Part shown: one piece after another, positions 9,288-19,352 of the stretch
How positions within the stretch are numbered: position 1 is the stretch's first letter
Layout of the letters: every line of letters starts with the position of its first letter
NCBI RefSeq assembly: GCF_021742065.1
Contig: NZ_JAKKIE010000002.1
Span: 111,719 to 175,718, forward strand
DNA: 64,000 nucleotides
DNA from: Rhizorhapis sp. SPR117
GTDB taxonomy: Bacteria > Pseudomonadota > Alphaproteobacteria > Sphingomonadales > Sphingomonadaceae
Direction: 5' to 3'
Notes under the pieces: model-generated
What the model saw: only the letters and a program-made list of their open reading frames with translations
Told to the model about the DNA's origin: nothing
Database searches by the model: none
Program-made: the position numbers and the translations under genes

Positions 9288-10008
9288 TGTCCCCACTTCC
9301 GACCGGTGTACCGGCATCATCGTCCCGGTCGGTTTTGACCGCATCCACTCCCAATAGACCCGCCATCTGAACAGAGCGTGTCCGGATCGTTTCCGGTACG
9401 GCATCGTCCTTTGAAATAGCAGCGAAAAGCGGGCCTGCAAGTTCGGGCTTGCGCAATTTCATGTAGGCAATCGCAACCATTTCACCGGCACTGCCAAACC
9501 AGGGATTCCCCTCAATGGCCAATGGCTTCAGCCGGTCCACAACCGCCTGGGGCTGCACATCATCAAATTCCAATGCCGTTTGACGCACCAGCGCCAGGTC
9601 GCGATAGGGCTGAGCCAGCTTCTCGTCCGCTGCAATCGCCTTGTACTGCGCGATCGCAGCCTTTTCATTTCCATTTTCCAGCGCCAGCGCAGCCTTCATA
9701 AGCAATGCAGCGGCCCGATATCCCGGTTGATCGGCGGCGGCAAGCGCATCAATCTGCCTGGTGGCCTCCGCCTTGTCCCCGGCCTCGACCGTGTCGAGCG
9801 CCTTGGATAGCGCTTCACCCGTTTCGCCGGCTTTCTGTTCGGCCTGATGGTTCCACCAGAGCCAACCGCCAAAGGCGACAAGCCCAAGAACGATGAGCGC
9901 CAACAACCACCGGCCATAGCGCGCCCAGAACCCTGTAAGCTGATCATGACGCAGCGCTTCATCAACCTCACGCATAAAGGCTTCGTTATTCTGAGGCGTT
10001 AGGGCCAA
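9274..10008 (-). CDS. YfgM-like tetratricopeptide membrane protein
   Basis: About 244 residues from a TTG start at 10008, supported by GGAG seven bases upstream. The N-terminus (EAFMREVDEALRHDQL) is cytoplasmic and is followed by one membrane helix near residues 34-52. The periplasmic part is alpha-helical with TPR-like repeats (AALLMKAALALENGNEKAAI). This matches the YfgM/DUF2133 family, which associates with the SecYEG translocon and periplasmic chaperones. Location directly before bamB and der is the same as in gammaproteobacteria, which supports the assignment. An ATG at 9975 would remove a conserved segment. Confidence 0.85.
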   Translation of the reverse strand: MALTPQNNEAFMREVDEALRHDQLTGFWARYGRWLLALIVLGLVAFGGWLWWNHQAEQKAGETGEALSKALDTVEAGDKAEATRQIDALAAADQPGYRAAALLMKAALALENGNEKAAIAQYKAIAADEKLAQPYRDLALVRQTALEFDDVQPQAVVDRLKPLAIEGNPWFGSAGEMVAIAYMKLRKPELAGPLFAAISKDDAVPETIRTRSVQMAGLLGVDAVKTDRDDDAGTPVGSGDNEGE

Positions 10009-10077
10009 AATCGATCTCCGGTGGGAATTGCATGATGGTTGGACGCGGACCTTAGCGGCGGATGCACACAAGGAAAA

Positions 10078-10950
10078 TCACTTTTTCGGGCGATAGACCT
10101 GTTCGTCCGTGGGGAAGCTGCGGTTGCGAACCTCCGCGGCGTATTTCGTGACCGCACCAGTAATCGTTTCGGCAAGCGATTCATAGCGCTTGACGAAGCG
10201 GGGCACGCGTTCGAACATGCCCAGCAAGTCGTCGATGACCAGCACTTGGCCATCACAATCGACCGACGCACCGATACCAATGGTGGGACAGGACACCGCC
10301 GCCGTCACATCACGTGCGATCTGCTCCATCACCCCTTCGACGACCAGCAGGAAACAGCCCGCGGCATCGACTGCGCAGGCATCACGCATGATTTTTTCAG
10401 CCTCCGCCTTGCTTCGGCCCCGCGCGCCATAGCCGCCCAGCGTATTGACCGCCTGCGGAGTCAAGCCAACATGGGCGCATACCGGAATACCCCGCGCGGT
10501 CAGGAAAGCGATGGTTTCGGCCATGGCCTCCCCACCTTCCATTTTCACGCCCGCAGCGCCGGTTTCCTTCATTATGCGCGCGGCATTTTCAAATGCTTGT
10601 GCAGGGGAAGCTTCATAACTGCCAAAGGGCATATCGACGATGACGAGGCTGTGATAGCTTCCGCGCACGACAGCCGCGCCATGGTTGCACATCATTTCCA
10701 TCGTTACCGGCACTGTCGATGGCAATCCATAAACCACCTGTCCCAGCGAATCGCCGACAAGCAGGACATCGCAATGCGGGTCCAGCAATTGCGCCATCCG
10801 CGCGGTATAGGCGGTCAGCATGACAATCGGTTCGGCTGTCCGCCCATCCGCCTTGCGCGCACGGACGGCGGGCACGGTCAGACGCTTCATTGGCGCAGGA
10901 GTCGGATTCGCGCGCGAGGTGGAGGTATCGAGAGTGAATGTAGTGGACAT
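10078..10950 (-). CDS. panB: 3-methyl-2-oxobutanoate hydroxymethyltransferase PanB
   Basis: PanB (290 residues) transfers a hydroxymethyl group from 5,10-methylene-tetrahydrofolate to 2-oxoisovalerate, giving ketopantoate, the first committed step to pantothenate and coenzyme A. TIM-barrel signature segments are [46 protein letters not shown] and [20 protein letters not shown]. About 20 residues precede the conserved core, which begins [13 protein letters not shown], so an internal ATG start is possible. panC is not adjacent. Confidence 0.97.
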   Translation of the reverse strand: MSTTFTLDTSTSRANPTPAPMKRLTVPAVRARKADGRTAEPIVMLTAYTARMAQLLDPHCDVLLVGDSLGQVVYGLPSTVPVTMEMMCNHGAAVVRGSYHSLVIVDMPFGSYEASPAQAFENAARIMKETGAAGVKMEGGEAMAETIAFLTARGIPVCAHVGLTPQAVNTLGGYGARGRSKAEAEKIMRDACAVDAAGCFLLVVEGVMEQIARDVTAAVSCPTIGIGASVDCDGQVLVIDDLLGMFERVPRFVKRYESLAETITGAVTKYAAEVRNRSFPTDEQVYRPKK

Positions 10951-11165
10951 GACACGCTTCTAACGCCCTTCTCCGAATTGCGCCAGCAGTGGCGTTGGGC
11001 ATTATCAAAAGCCACATAGGGCGCTGATCGACATGGCATGGAAGCCCTTGTGCCCAATTTCAATGCGCACCTCAGCTTCCAGCCAAGAATAGTGAAAGTG
11101 AACAACTGGTCCTTTGCACTACTGTAAGGCGGCAAAGAAACAGCTTTGCCGTGCTCGCCCCTTCA

Positions 11166-11453
11166 TTAGCGCCTCTGGCGCTCCATCAATTCAATCAGTT
11201 CATTGAATTTCGCACGCTGTTCGGTTTCGTCTCCTGAGGCGATGGCCTCGGCAACACAGGTTGCCGCATGGTCCTTGAGCACCTCGCTCTCAACCTTGGC
11301 AAGCGCCGATTTCACTGCCTGGATCTGAGTCAGCACGTCGATGCAATAGCGCCCGTCCTCAATCATCTGCGCCACACCGCGCACCTGCCCGGCAATGCGG
11401 TTGAGGCGGTTCACCTTGGCTTTGATATTCTTGATATTGTCGTCACAGGTCAA
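11166..11453 (-). CDS. CsoR-type metal-sensing repressor (DUF156 family)
   Basis: A 95-residue all-helical repressor. The TTG at 11453 is chosen because AAGGA stands 8 bases upstream and gives the normal family length. C37, H62 and C66 (YCIDVL and DHAATC) have exactly the spacing of the Cys-His-Cys Cu(I) ligands of CsoR (25 and 4 residues apart). FrmR and RcnR differ at the last ligand. The DNA-binding face begins NRLNRIAGQVRGV. A palindrome that looks like its operator overlaps its own promoter region (11471-11487), suggesting autoregulation. No copper exporter or chaperone gene is next to it, so the effector and regulon are unproven. Persulfide-sensing CstR is an alternative, but CstR is not expected to need the His. 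Confidence 0.85.
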   Translation of the reverse strand: MTCDDNIKNIKAKVNRLNRIAGQVRGVAQMIEDGRYCIDVLTQIQAVKSALAKVESEVLKDHAATCVAEAIASGDETEQRAKFNELIELMERQRR

Positions 11454-11470
11454 TTTTCGATTCCTTAAAA

Positions 11471-11487
11471 ATACCCTGCGTGGGTAT
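11471..11487. promoter_or_regulatory. Probable CsoR-type operator
   Basis: The sequence ATACCC-TGCGT-GGGTAT is a perfect 6-bp inverted repeat with a 5-nt centre. G/C tracts flanked by AT-containing inverted repeats are typical operators of the CsoR/RcnR/FrmR family. It lies 18-34 bases upstream of the repressor start codon, where binding would block transcription of that gene. Confidence 0.6.
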
Positions 11488-11603
11488 ATATTCCCTGTCG
11501 AGAGAGGCAATACGTGATCGCCTTTAAGTAGCGCAAGTCCTTCATTCACAATATGTCATCAAGGGTGCTGTCACTGAAGCCGCAATAATGTGCGTTATAT
11601 AGC

Positions 11604-11617
11604 TTGATCGGGATCAA
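11604..11617. promoter_or_regulatory. FNR/FixK-type box
   Basis: TTGAT-CGGG-ATCAA is an exact match to the FNR/ANR/FixK consensus TTGAT-N4-ATCAA, inside a slightly longer palindrome (GC...GC). It is 150 bases upstream of the CsoR-type gene on the minus strand and 600 bases upstream of the BCCT gene on the plus strand. It is closer to the former, but the regulated promoter is not evident. Confidence 0.6.
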
Positions 11618-12217
11618 TGCCGTCCTCTCATCAACTGAATGTGTGCCGACCGACAGGAAAGACCCTAGCCCGGATATCTCAAAGGTAGGGGGTGCATGGG
11701 GGCTCTGAATCGGATGAATAAATTTCTTCTGCAACAAAGTCTTACCGGACGGCAGAGGCGTTCCCCGATGCCAACACAGTGTAGCGCAAGGACATACGGA
11801 TTTGCACGTGTAGAATCGCTGGCGGTGGTAGCTGGTCGCCCGTGAACAAAGGGATGTTCGTTTCGGGGCTGCGCAGAGCGCGCCGTCGCGGTGGTGCCGA
11901 AGGCGTTTACCTGATGCTTGACGTTCAGATGGCGAGCATTTTCGGTTGGCCTGTGGGGATTCAGCCAGACGAGAGCTTCGCCCATGGGCTATGCTGACAG
12001 TCCCCTATGTGCGAATATGCCGAAAGGTGGTGTGCTTGGGCCGCGCAGTACCTACCGACGCGCTTTGCGTGCCGATGGCTATGCAGCTTGGTCTGCTCGC
12101 GCGGCAGCGGACAGGACGAGGAGCTTAATTGAGCAAGCCCTGCAACTTCCCAAAAACCCGGCAGTTGACAATATTCGCGCGCGAGTTCTTTCACTTCAGC
12201 AGCCATCTGGGAGGCAA

Positions 12218-14212
<1,995 letters not shown>

Positions 14213-14317
14213 TGGCGGGGCTCGACCAGACGGGCCGACATCGCGCGAGAGCGAACGCTTCCAGGTCGCAAGGCATCTCCTGATTCCCGCTGTATATTAG
14301 GTCTTTATATTGAGGCC

Positions 14318-14482
14318 ATGACGGAAAAGAAACCCAAGCGCTCGCGCGACCCAAACCAGCTTGCGAAAATGATGATGGATATTGCCATGGGTGAGGCGAA
14401 CGAAGCGGAAGAGACGACACTTACCAAGCGCGCGAGTAAAGCGGGCACAAAGAGTGGCCCAGCTCGCGCCAAGGCAGCGTGA
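14318..14482 (+). CDS. Small basic protein, unknown function
   Basis: A 54-residue protein rich in Lys, Ala and Arg. Its opening, KKPKRSRDPNQLAKMMMDIA, resembles a family of small proteins in alphaproteobacteria that begin with a PKRPRDPNQLAK-like stretch and end in Ala/Gly/Lys repeats, often described as histone-like, from memory. Here the repeat portion is short (SKAGTKSGPARAKAA). A GAGG just before the ATG may serve as a ribosome-binding site, though its spacing is tight. It may bind nucleic acid, but that is only suggested by composition. It stands alone 105 bases after the BCCT gene. Confidence 0.55.
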   Translation: MTEKKPKRSRDPNQLAKMMMDIAMGEANEAEETTLTKRASKAGTKSGPARAKAA

Positions 14483-15188
14483 GCTTCTTTTCCACGCCAT
14501 GGAACCGAAACTTGACCCGCCATATTTGGCGTCCTTCAAAAGCGCATCGACACGAGATTTTAGCCTGGGAGTGGATGAATCTTGGCCAGATAATTGTTTG
14601 TCTGCTGCCGCTTTGGCCGCATCTGAAATTTGGACGGTTTGGTTACTTGAAGAAGTGATTGATTGGGTCTGCGCTGTAGATTCGGGTGCTTTGGCGGACG
14701 AATTTGATCCCGTAGTCGCCGCGTGGAGCAGTTTTGCCGAACCTGGATAGCGTGAGTAGGTCCTGTTGACATAGTGCGGTAGCCAGACGCGGACGCCAGT
14801 GCCTTGCTGGGCCGGGAAATTGATCATGGCGGCGTCACCCGCCGGTAAATTCGACAACGACGAATAGGGATTGGGGAGGCATTTTGAGGCGCATCTCTAC
14901 CCAGAGTGATAGTTCATTGGTAGGCCAAAACCAGTTCCAGACAAACCAGCCCGTCTGCAATCAACTAATCGGAAATTAAGGTCATTAATTTGACCGTTGA
15001 CAGGCAGCCCGGAATAATAAATTCTGCAGTGCAGCGAAAAGATTTGGCCGAAGCAGGGGCGCCAATGCCTGTTTCTTAGCCATTTTTGACAACGAGGTCA
15101 TTCGCTTTGACGCAGCGCAGCGTTATCGAGTCGGTCGCTCCACGGACGGCCTGCCATTTTGTGCTGCGGTCAAAGCGGAGATGAAAAA
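14483..15188. other. 706-bp intergenic region with a possible gene remnant and promoter
   Basis: The minus strand over roughly 14530-14720 encodes a low-complexity segment (QTVQISDAAKAAADKQLSGQ, then RVDALLKDAKYG) that looks protein-like, but the frame has no convincing start and runs on antisense to the small basic gene. It may be a decayed or chance ORF. A GGTCA-N6-TGACC inverted repeat and a TTGACA hexamer at 14980-15002 may belong to the promoter of the redox operon. Nothing else is recognised. Confidence 0.4.
14980..15002 (+). promoter_or_regulatory. Inverted repeat overlapping a possible -35 upstream of the redox operon
   Basis: GGTCA-TTAATT-TGACC (14980-14995) is a 5-bp inverted repeat with a palindromic centre, followed directly by TTGACA at 14997-15002. 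AT-rich AATAATAAATT lies 10-20 bases downstream. It could be an operator at the operon promoter, about 190 bases before the first start codon. No known regulator consensus is matched exactly. Confidence 0.3.
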
Positions 15189-17282
15189 GTGGGCATCGCC
15201 CCTGATGCAAACCTGGCATCGCCGGGTACAAAGACCTTAAACGAGTCCGGTCCGGAAACGGGCGCGGAAGCAGGCTTTGACGCATCATCCGAAGCAGGCC
15301 AAAATGCCGTTGGAAGCGACCTGGATTCAACCTTATCCCATGTTGTCGTCGGCGGCGGCCCTGCGGGCATGCGCGCAGCGCAGGAACTCGCCCGCCTGAC
15401 GGACAAGCGGATCCTTCTTTTCAGCGATGAAAAATGGGGCCCGTATAATCGCGTCAAACTGACGCCGCTCCTCGCCCGGGAGGTCAATCTGGGGCAGGTC
15501 TGCCAGCTCCTGGACCTGGAAAGCGCCCGGCGGGTCGAACGGATCGACGGCTGCCGGATCACGTCTATTGATGCCGCCGCCCGGACGGTACGGGACCATC
15601 TGGGGCGCGAGTGGGCCTATGACAGCCTGATCCTGGCCACAGGCTCGCATCCGCACCGCCCGCCCATTCCCGGCATTGAATTGTCGGGTGTGTTCACGTT
15701 CCGCAATTTGAACGACACCCAGGCGCTGGTCGCCCGGGCGCAGCGCAGCCGCCATAGCGTCGTCATTGGCGGCGGTTTGCTTGGGCTGGAGGCGGCGCGC
15801 GGCATGTTCGGGCGCGGCGTGCCGGTCACAGTGGTCGAGCACGAATCCCGCCTCATGGCGAAACAGCTTGACGATGCGGGCGGCGCGACGCTTGGCCGGG
15901 AGATCGAGGCGCTGGGGATTGGCGTGCGAACGAGAGTTTCAGTCCGGCAGATCGTCGGAACGCTCCGCGTCGAAGGGCTGTTCCTGTCCAACGGCGAAGA
16001 GCTGGCATGCGATACCGTCATCCTTTGCACCGGCGTCCGCTCCAACCGTGATCTGGCGCTCGATGCGGGCCTCGCCGTCGGCCAAGGCATTCGCGTAGAC
16101 GACCGGATGCGGACATCGGACCCGCATATCTATGCTGTGGGCGAATGCGCCGAGCATGACTCGATTGTCGAGGGACTTGTCGCACCCGGCCTGGAACAGG
16201 CCAAGGCCGCCGCTGCGGCGATCACCGGCACGGAGCGCCCCTATCGCCGCGCGCCGGTCACAACCCGCCTCAAGGTGGTCGGCGCGCCCGTGTTCAGCGC
16301 AGGCGACGTCGAGCAAGCCGATCAGCGGACCGACATCCAGTCAGCCGCCTATATGGCCGAGAGCGAGGGACAATACCGCCGCCTGATCCTGCGAAACGGG
16401 CGGATTACCGGTGCGATTGCCGTAGGCGAATGGGATGAGATCGGGCAGATTCAGCAGCTCGTCGCCCGGAAGGGCCGGGTCTGGCCCTGGCAGCTTCAGC
16501 GATTTGTCCGCACCGGCGACCTGATCGGCGCCAGCGTTCCGGAATCCGTTATCGCCTGGCCTGCGGCATCGACCGTGTGCAACTGCACAGGCGTCACACG
16601 CGGACAATTGGGCGAAGCGATTGCCGGGGGCTGCGCGAGCGTGGAGGCGCTTTCGCGCATGACCAGCGCATCGACGGTCTGCGGCGGTTGCCGCCCGCTG
16701 CTGCAGGATCTGCTCGGCGCCGACGCCCCTGCAGAGCCAGTGAAGCGGGCGGGCCCGGTGGCCCTGCTTTCGTTGTTCGCGCTGGCCGGGGCGCTATTGT
16801 TCAACCTGCTGCCGCCGCTGCCCATGGCGCAGGCGTTCAGCGACGGTTTTACGCTCGACAAGCTGTTCATTGACGGGACGTTGAAGCAGGTGACGGGCTA
16901 TAGCCTGCTGGCGCTCAGCGCCATCGCGGCCATCCTGTCACTGCGCAAGCGCTGGGCATGGCTGCGCTTTGGCGATTTCGCCGGTTGGCGGCTGGTACAC
17001 ATCATCCTGGGCGTACTGGCGCTTGCGACGCTGATTGCCCATACGGGTTTTCGGTTTGGCGAGAACCTCAATCTTGCACTGATCGCGTCCTTTCTGTCGA
17101 CCGTGCTGGCCGGAGCGATCGGCGGCGGGATCATTGCCTTTGAACATCGCCTCGCGGCCCTTCCGGCCGTCTGGTCGCGGCGCATCGACCCGCGCGGCAT
17201 TGCCCTGTGGCTGCACATATTGGCCTGCTGGCCGCTGCCGCTGCTGCTCATCATCCACATATCAACGGTCTATTTCTACTGA
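15189..17282 (+). CDS. NAD(P)H:FAD oxidoreductase / BFD-like [2Fe-2S] / bis-heme cytochrome b fusion
   Basis: About 697 residues from GTG 15189 (GGAG 8 bases upstream; TTG 15159 is an alternative). The FAD motif VVVGGGPAGMRAAQEL begins near residue 51, with YNRVKLTPLLA as in the N-terminal part of assimilatory nitrite reductase NirB. The NAD(P)H motif SVVIGGGLLGLEAARG is near 189. A BFD-like domain follows (CNCTGVTRG near 463, CGGC near 497). The last 175 residues hold five membrane helices. Two of them carry His pairs H604/H618 and H676/H690, each His-x13-His as in cytochrome b, so two b hemes are predicted. There is no siroheme domain, so this is not a nitrite reductase by itself. The stop overlaps the next start. 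Likely job: move electrons from NAD(P)H into or across the membrane. Confidence 0.8.
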   Translation: MGIAPDANLASPGTKTLNESGPETGAEAGFDASSEAGQNAVGSDLDSTLSHVVVGGGPAGMRAAQELARLTDKRILLFSDEKWGPYNRVKLTPLLAREVNLGQVCQLLDLESARRVERIDGCRITSIDAAARTVRDHLGREWAYDSLILATGSHPHRPPIPGIELSGVFTFRNLNDTQALVARAQRSRHSVVIGGGLLGLEAARGMFGRGVPVTVVEHESRLMAKQLDDAGGATLGREIEALGIGVRTRVSVRQIVGTLRVEGLFLSNGEELACDTVILCTGVRSNRDLALDAGLAVGQGIRVDDRMRTSDPHIYAVGECAEHDSIVEGLVAPGLEQAKAAAAAITGTERPYRRAPVTTRLKVVGAPVFSAGDVEQADQRTDIQSAAYMAESEGQYRRLILRNGRITGAIAVGEWDEIGQIQQLVARKGRVWPWQLQRFVRTGDLIGASVPESVIAWPAASTVCNCTGVTRGQLGEAIAGGCASVEALSRMTSASTVCGGCRPLLQDLLGADAPAEPVKRAGPVALLSLFALAGALLFNLLPPLPMAQAFSDGFTLDKLFIDGTLKQVTGYSLLALSAIAAILSLRKRWAWLRFGDFAGWRLVHIILGVLALATLIAHTGFRFGENLNLALIASFLSTVLAGAIGGGIIAFEHRLAALPAVWSRRIDPRGIALWLHILACWPLPLLLIIHISTVYFY

Positions 17283-18697
17283 TGGCGGGGACACGCAAAA
17301 CCGTCTGGCTCTGGGCCTTTTGGGGCGCGTTCACGCTGATCCTGCTCGCCCTTTCGGCCGTCACCATGGTCTATGGCGGGCCGCGCCAGCTATTTCTGAT
17401 CGGCAAGACCAGCGACGCCCATCACCAGATCGAAATGGCGTGCAGCGCCTGCCACACAAGCTGGTTCGGCGGCAGAGAGGCCATCGAGACCGCCTGCCTT
17501 TCCTGCCATGAGGAAGACCTCAAAAACTCCAAGGACAATCACCCGGCAAAGAAGTTCAGCGATCCCCGGAATGCCGACCGGCTGGCCAGGCTGGACGCGA
17601 CGAAATGCCTTACCTGCCATATCGAGCACCAGCCTGAAGTGACCCAGCCGATGGCGGTGACCCTGCCCGGCGATTTCTGCGTCGCCTGTCACGCCGATGT
17701 CGGCGAAGACCGGGAAACGCACAAGGGACTGACCTTTGACACATGCGCGGGCGCGGGCTGCCACAACTTTCACGATAACCGCGCACTTTATGAGGATTTC
17801 CTCGAAAAGCATCTGGGCGAGCCCGCCATCAAGAAGGTGGCGAAGGTCGCGCTGATCGACTGGCACGCGATGGATGCGGATATGCCGAAGCCAGAGCCCG
17901 CCACCGTACCGGATGCCCCCGCCAGTATCCAGCCGGACGCGCATGTGATGTCCGACTGGCTCGGCACGGCCCATGCCAATGCCGGGATCAATTGTTCGGG
18001 CTGTCACCAACCACAGGGGGCTGGAGCGGCCAATGCCGCAAGCTGGATCGAAAAGCCCGGCATGGCGCAATGCGCGACCTGCCATGCAGGGGAGGTCAAG
18101 GGCTTTACCCAAGGCAAGCACGGCATGCGCCTGGCTGCCGATATGTGGACATCGAAATCGGCGCTCTTCGGCCTTATCAAGGATGAAGCGCTGGGGCCGA
18201 TGCGGCCGGAACTTGCGCGCCTGCCGATGAAGCAGAAGGCGCATGGCACGGAGCTGACCTGCACCACCTGCCATCAGGCGCATGATTTCAACCGGCAGAA
18301 GGCCAAGGTGGAGGCCTGCGCCACCTGCCATAATGACGAGCATACAAAGGCCTATTTCGCCTCGCCGCATTTCAAGCTGTGGCAAGCGGAGCTGGCAGGA
18401 AAAGCGCCCGAGGGCACCGGCGTCACCTGCGCTACCTGCCACATGCCGCGCCTGCTGGAACGCGGGGACGACGGGATCGAGCGGGTGCTGATCGCCCACA
18501 ACCAGAACGACAATCTGCGGCCGAACGAGAAGATGGCGCGGGCCGTCTGCATGGATTGTCACGGGCTTGGCTTCACGCTCGACACGCTTGCCGACCGAGC
18601 GCTGATCAATCGCAATTTCAAGGGACGTTCCTCTGTCCATGTCAAAGGGATCGACTGGGTGGAGCGGCGCATGCGGCAGCGGGAAAATACGCCGTGA
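17282..18697 (+). CDS. Membrane-anchored undecaheme c-type cytochrome
   Basis: 471 residues starting at an ATG that overlaps the previous stop (TGATG), so the two are translationally coupled. An N-terminal helix (about residues 8-30) anchors it to the membrane with the rest in the periplasm. There are ten CxxCH motifs (CSACH, CLSCH, CLTCH, CVACH, CSGCH, CATCH three times, CTTCH, CMDCH) and one CAGAGCH, the rarer C-x4-C-H form known from some cytochromes c3. Up to eleven hemes are therefore possible. A gap of about 80 residues between motifs five and six, rich in Pro and Ala, may separate two domains. No catalytic motif of NrfA, HAO or OTR type is recognised. It is the natural partner for the cytochrome-b-like domain of the gene before it. 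Confidence 0.8.
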   Translation: MAGTRKTVWLWAFWGAFTLILLALSAVTMVYGGPRQLFLIGKTSDAHHQIEMACSACHTSWFGGREAIETACLSCHEEDLKNSKDNHPAKKFSDPRNADRLARLDATKCLTCHIEHQPEVTQPMAVTLPGDFCVACHADVGEDRETHKGLTFDTCAGAGCHNFHDNRALYEDFLEKHLGEPAIKKVAKVALIDWHAMDADMPKPEPATVPDAPASIQPDAHVMSDWLGTAHANAGINCSGCHQPQGAGAANAASWIEKPGMAQCATCHAGEVKGFTQGKHGMRLAADMWTSKSALFGLIKDEALGPMRPELARLPMKQKAHGTELTCTTCHQAHDFNRQKAKVEACATCHNDEHTKAYFASPHFKLWQAELAGKAPEGTGVTCATCHMPRLLERGDDGIERVLIAHNQNDNLRPNEKMARAVCMDCHGLGFTLDTLADRALINRNFKGRSSVHVKGIDWVERRMRQRENTP

Positions 18698-18738
18698 TGC
18701 CGTGACTATCAACACGTACAGGGAAGGAGTTTTCGGTC

Positions 18739-19326
18739 ATGAATATCAAAAGGATGGCAATATTGGTGGGGGCTGCCGCGGTCCTTGCCCTGGCGAGCGG
18801 ATGCTCGTCGGGCGGGGAGGCTGAAACGCCCGCGGCCAGCATCGATCCGCAAACATTCACGGACTCGCTCTTCGCAGTGATGTCCTCGGACCGCGCCGTT
18901 TACACGCAAAAGGTCGTGAACCGCCTGCAGAATGACGAGAAGGTCATCAAGGCAAGCGAGCATTTCGAAGACGACAAGGCTCTGCCGCTGCCAGCGCAGA
19001 TGTTCCGTTTCGGCGCGGAAATGGTGGGGGAAAAGACGGATAAATTCTCATACCAGCTTCTCTCTCTCTGGCCGATCAACAAGCAGAACGAACCCAAGAC
19101 CGACGTCGAGAAAAAAGGCCTTGAGTTCATCTCCGCCAATCCGGGAAAAAATTTCTACGCCGACGAGGAACTGGGCGGGAAGAGATACTTCACTGCCGTC
19201 TATGCGGACAAGGCCGTCGCCCCCGCATGCGTGACTTGCCACAACGATCACAAGGATACGCCGAAGACGGACTTCAAGATCGGCGACACCATGGGCGGCG
19301 TGGTGATCCGCGTTCCCATGTCCTGA
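18739..19326 (+). CDS. Tll0287-like (DUF3365) monoheme lipoprotein
   Basis: 195 residues. The signal peptide ends in LALASGC, a lipobox, so it is probably lipid-anchored in the periplasm. The domain contains FRFGAEMV and ends with CVTCHNDHKD, a single CxxCH (about residues 164-168) followed by TPKTDFKIGDTMGGVVI. This layout matches the Tll0287-like/DUF3365 heme-binding sensor-like fold, in which a c-type heme sits near the C-terminus. It may be a small electron carrier or a gas-binding protein. GGAAGGAG 8 bases before the ATG gives a strong start. It is the third gene of the operon, 41 bases after the undecaheme gene. Confidence 0.78.
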   Translation: MNIKRMAILVGAAAVLALASGCSSGGEAETPAASIDPQTFTDSLFAVMSSDRAVYTQKVVNRLQNDEKVIKASEHFEDDKALPLPAQMFRFGAEMVGEKTDKFSYQLLSLWPINKQNEPKTDVEKKGLEFISANPGKNFYADEELGGKRYFTAVYADKAVAPACVTCHNDHKDTPKTDFKIGDTMGGVVIRVPMS

Positions 19327-19352
19327 TGAAGTAGCAAAAGGAAGACCGTCAC

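Larger units (their letters stand above)
11454..12217. other. 764-bp intergenic region with regulatory sites, no supported gene
   Basis: This stretch separates the CsoR-type gene from the BCCT transporter. It holds the probable CsoR operator and an FNR/FixK-type box (both listed separately). Open frames on either strand here lack ribosome-binding sites and recognisable motifs. The transporter frame stays open upstream to 11918, but the residues before ATG 12218 look unlike a membrane transporter. A TTGACA at 12165-12170 could be a -35 element for the transporter, but no good -10 follows. Confidence 0.6.

Noticed and set aside
11665..11985. 106-residue minus-strand ORF in the gap before the BCCT gene
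   Set aside because: No recognisable motif and no ribosome-binding site; overlaps the upstream part of the transporter frame.
15189..17282. Assimilatory nitrite reductase NirB
   Set aside because: FAD and BFD parts resemble NirB, but the siroheme/4Fe-4S domain is absent and replaced by a membrane domain.
17390..18715. 441-residue minus-strand ORF opposite the multiheme cytochrome
   Set aside because: Antisense to eleven in-frame heme motifs; its composition follows from reverse-complemented Cys-His codons and it has no motif or ribosome-binding site.
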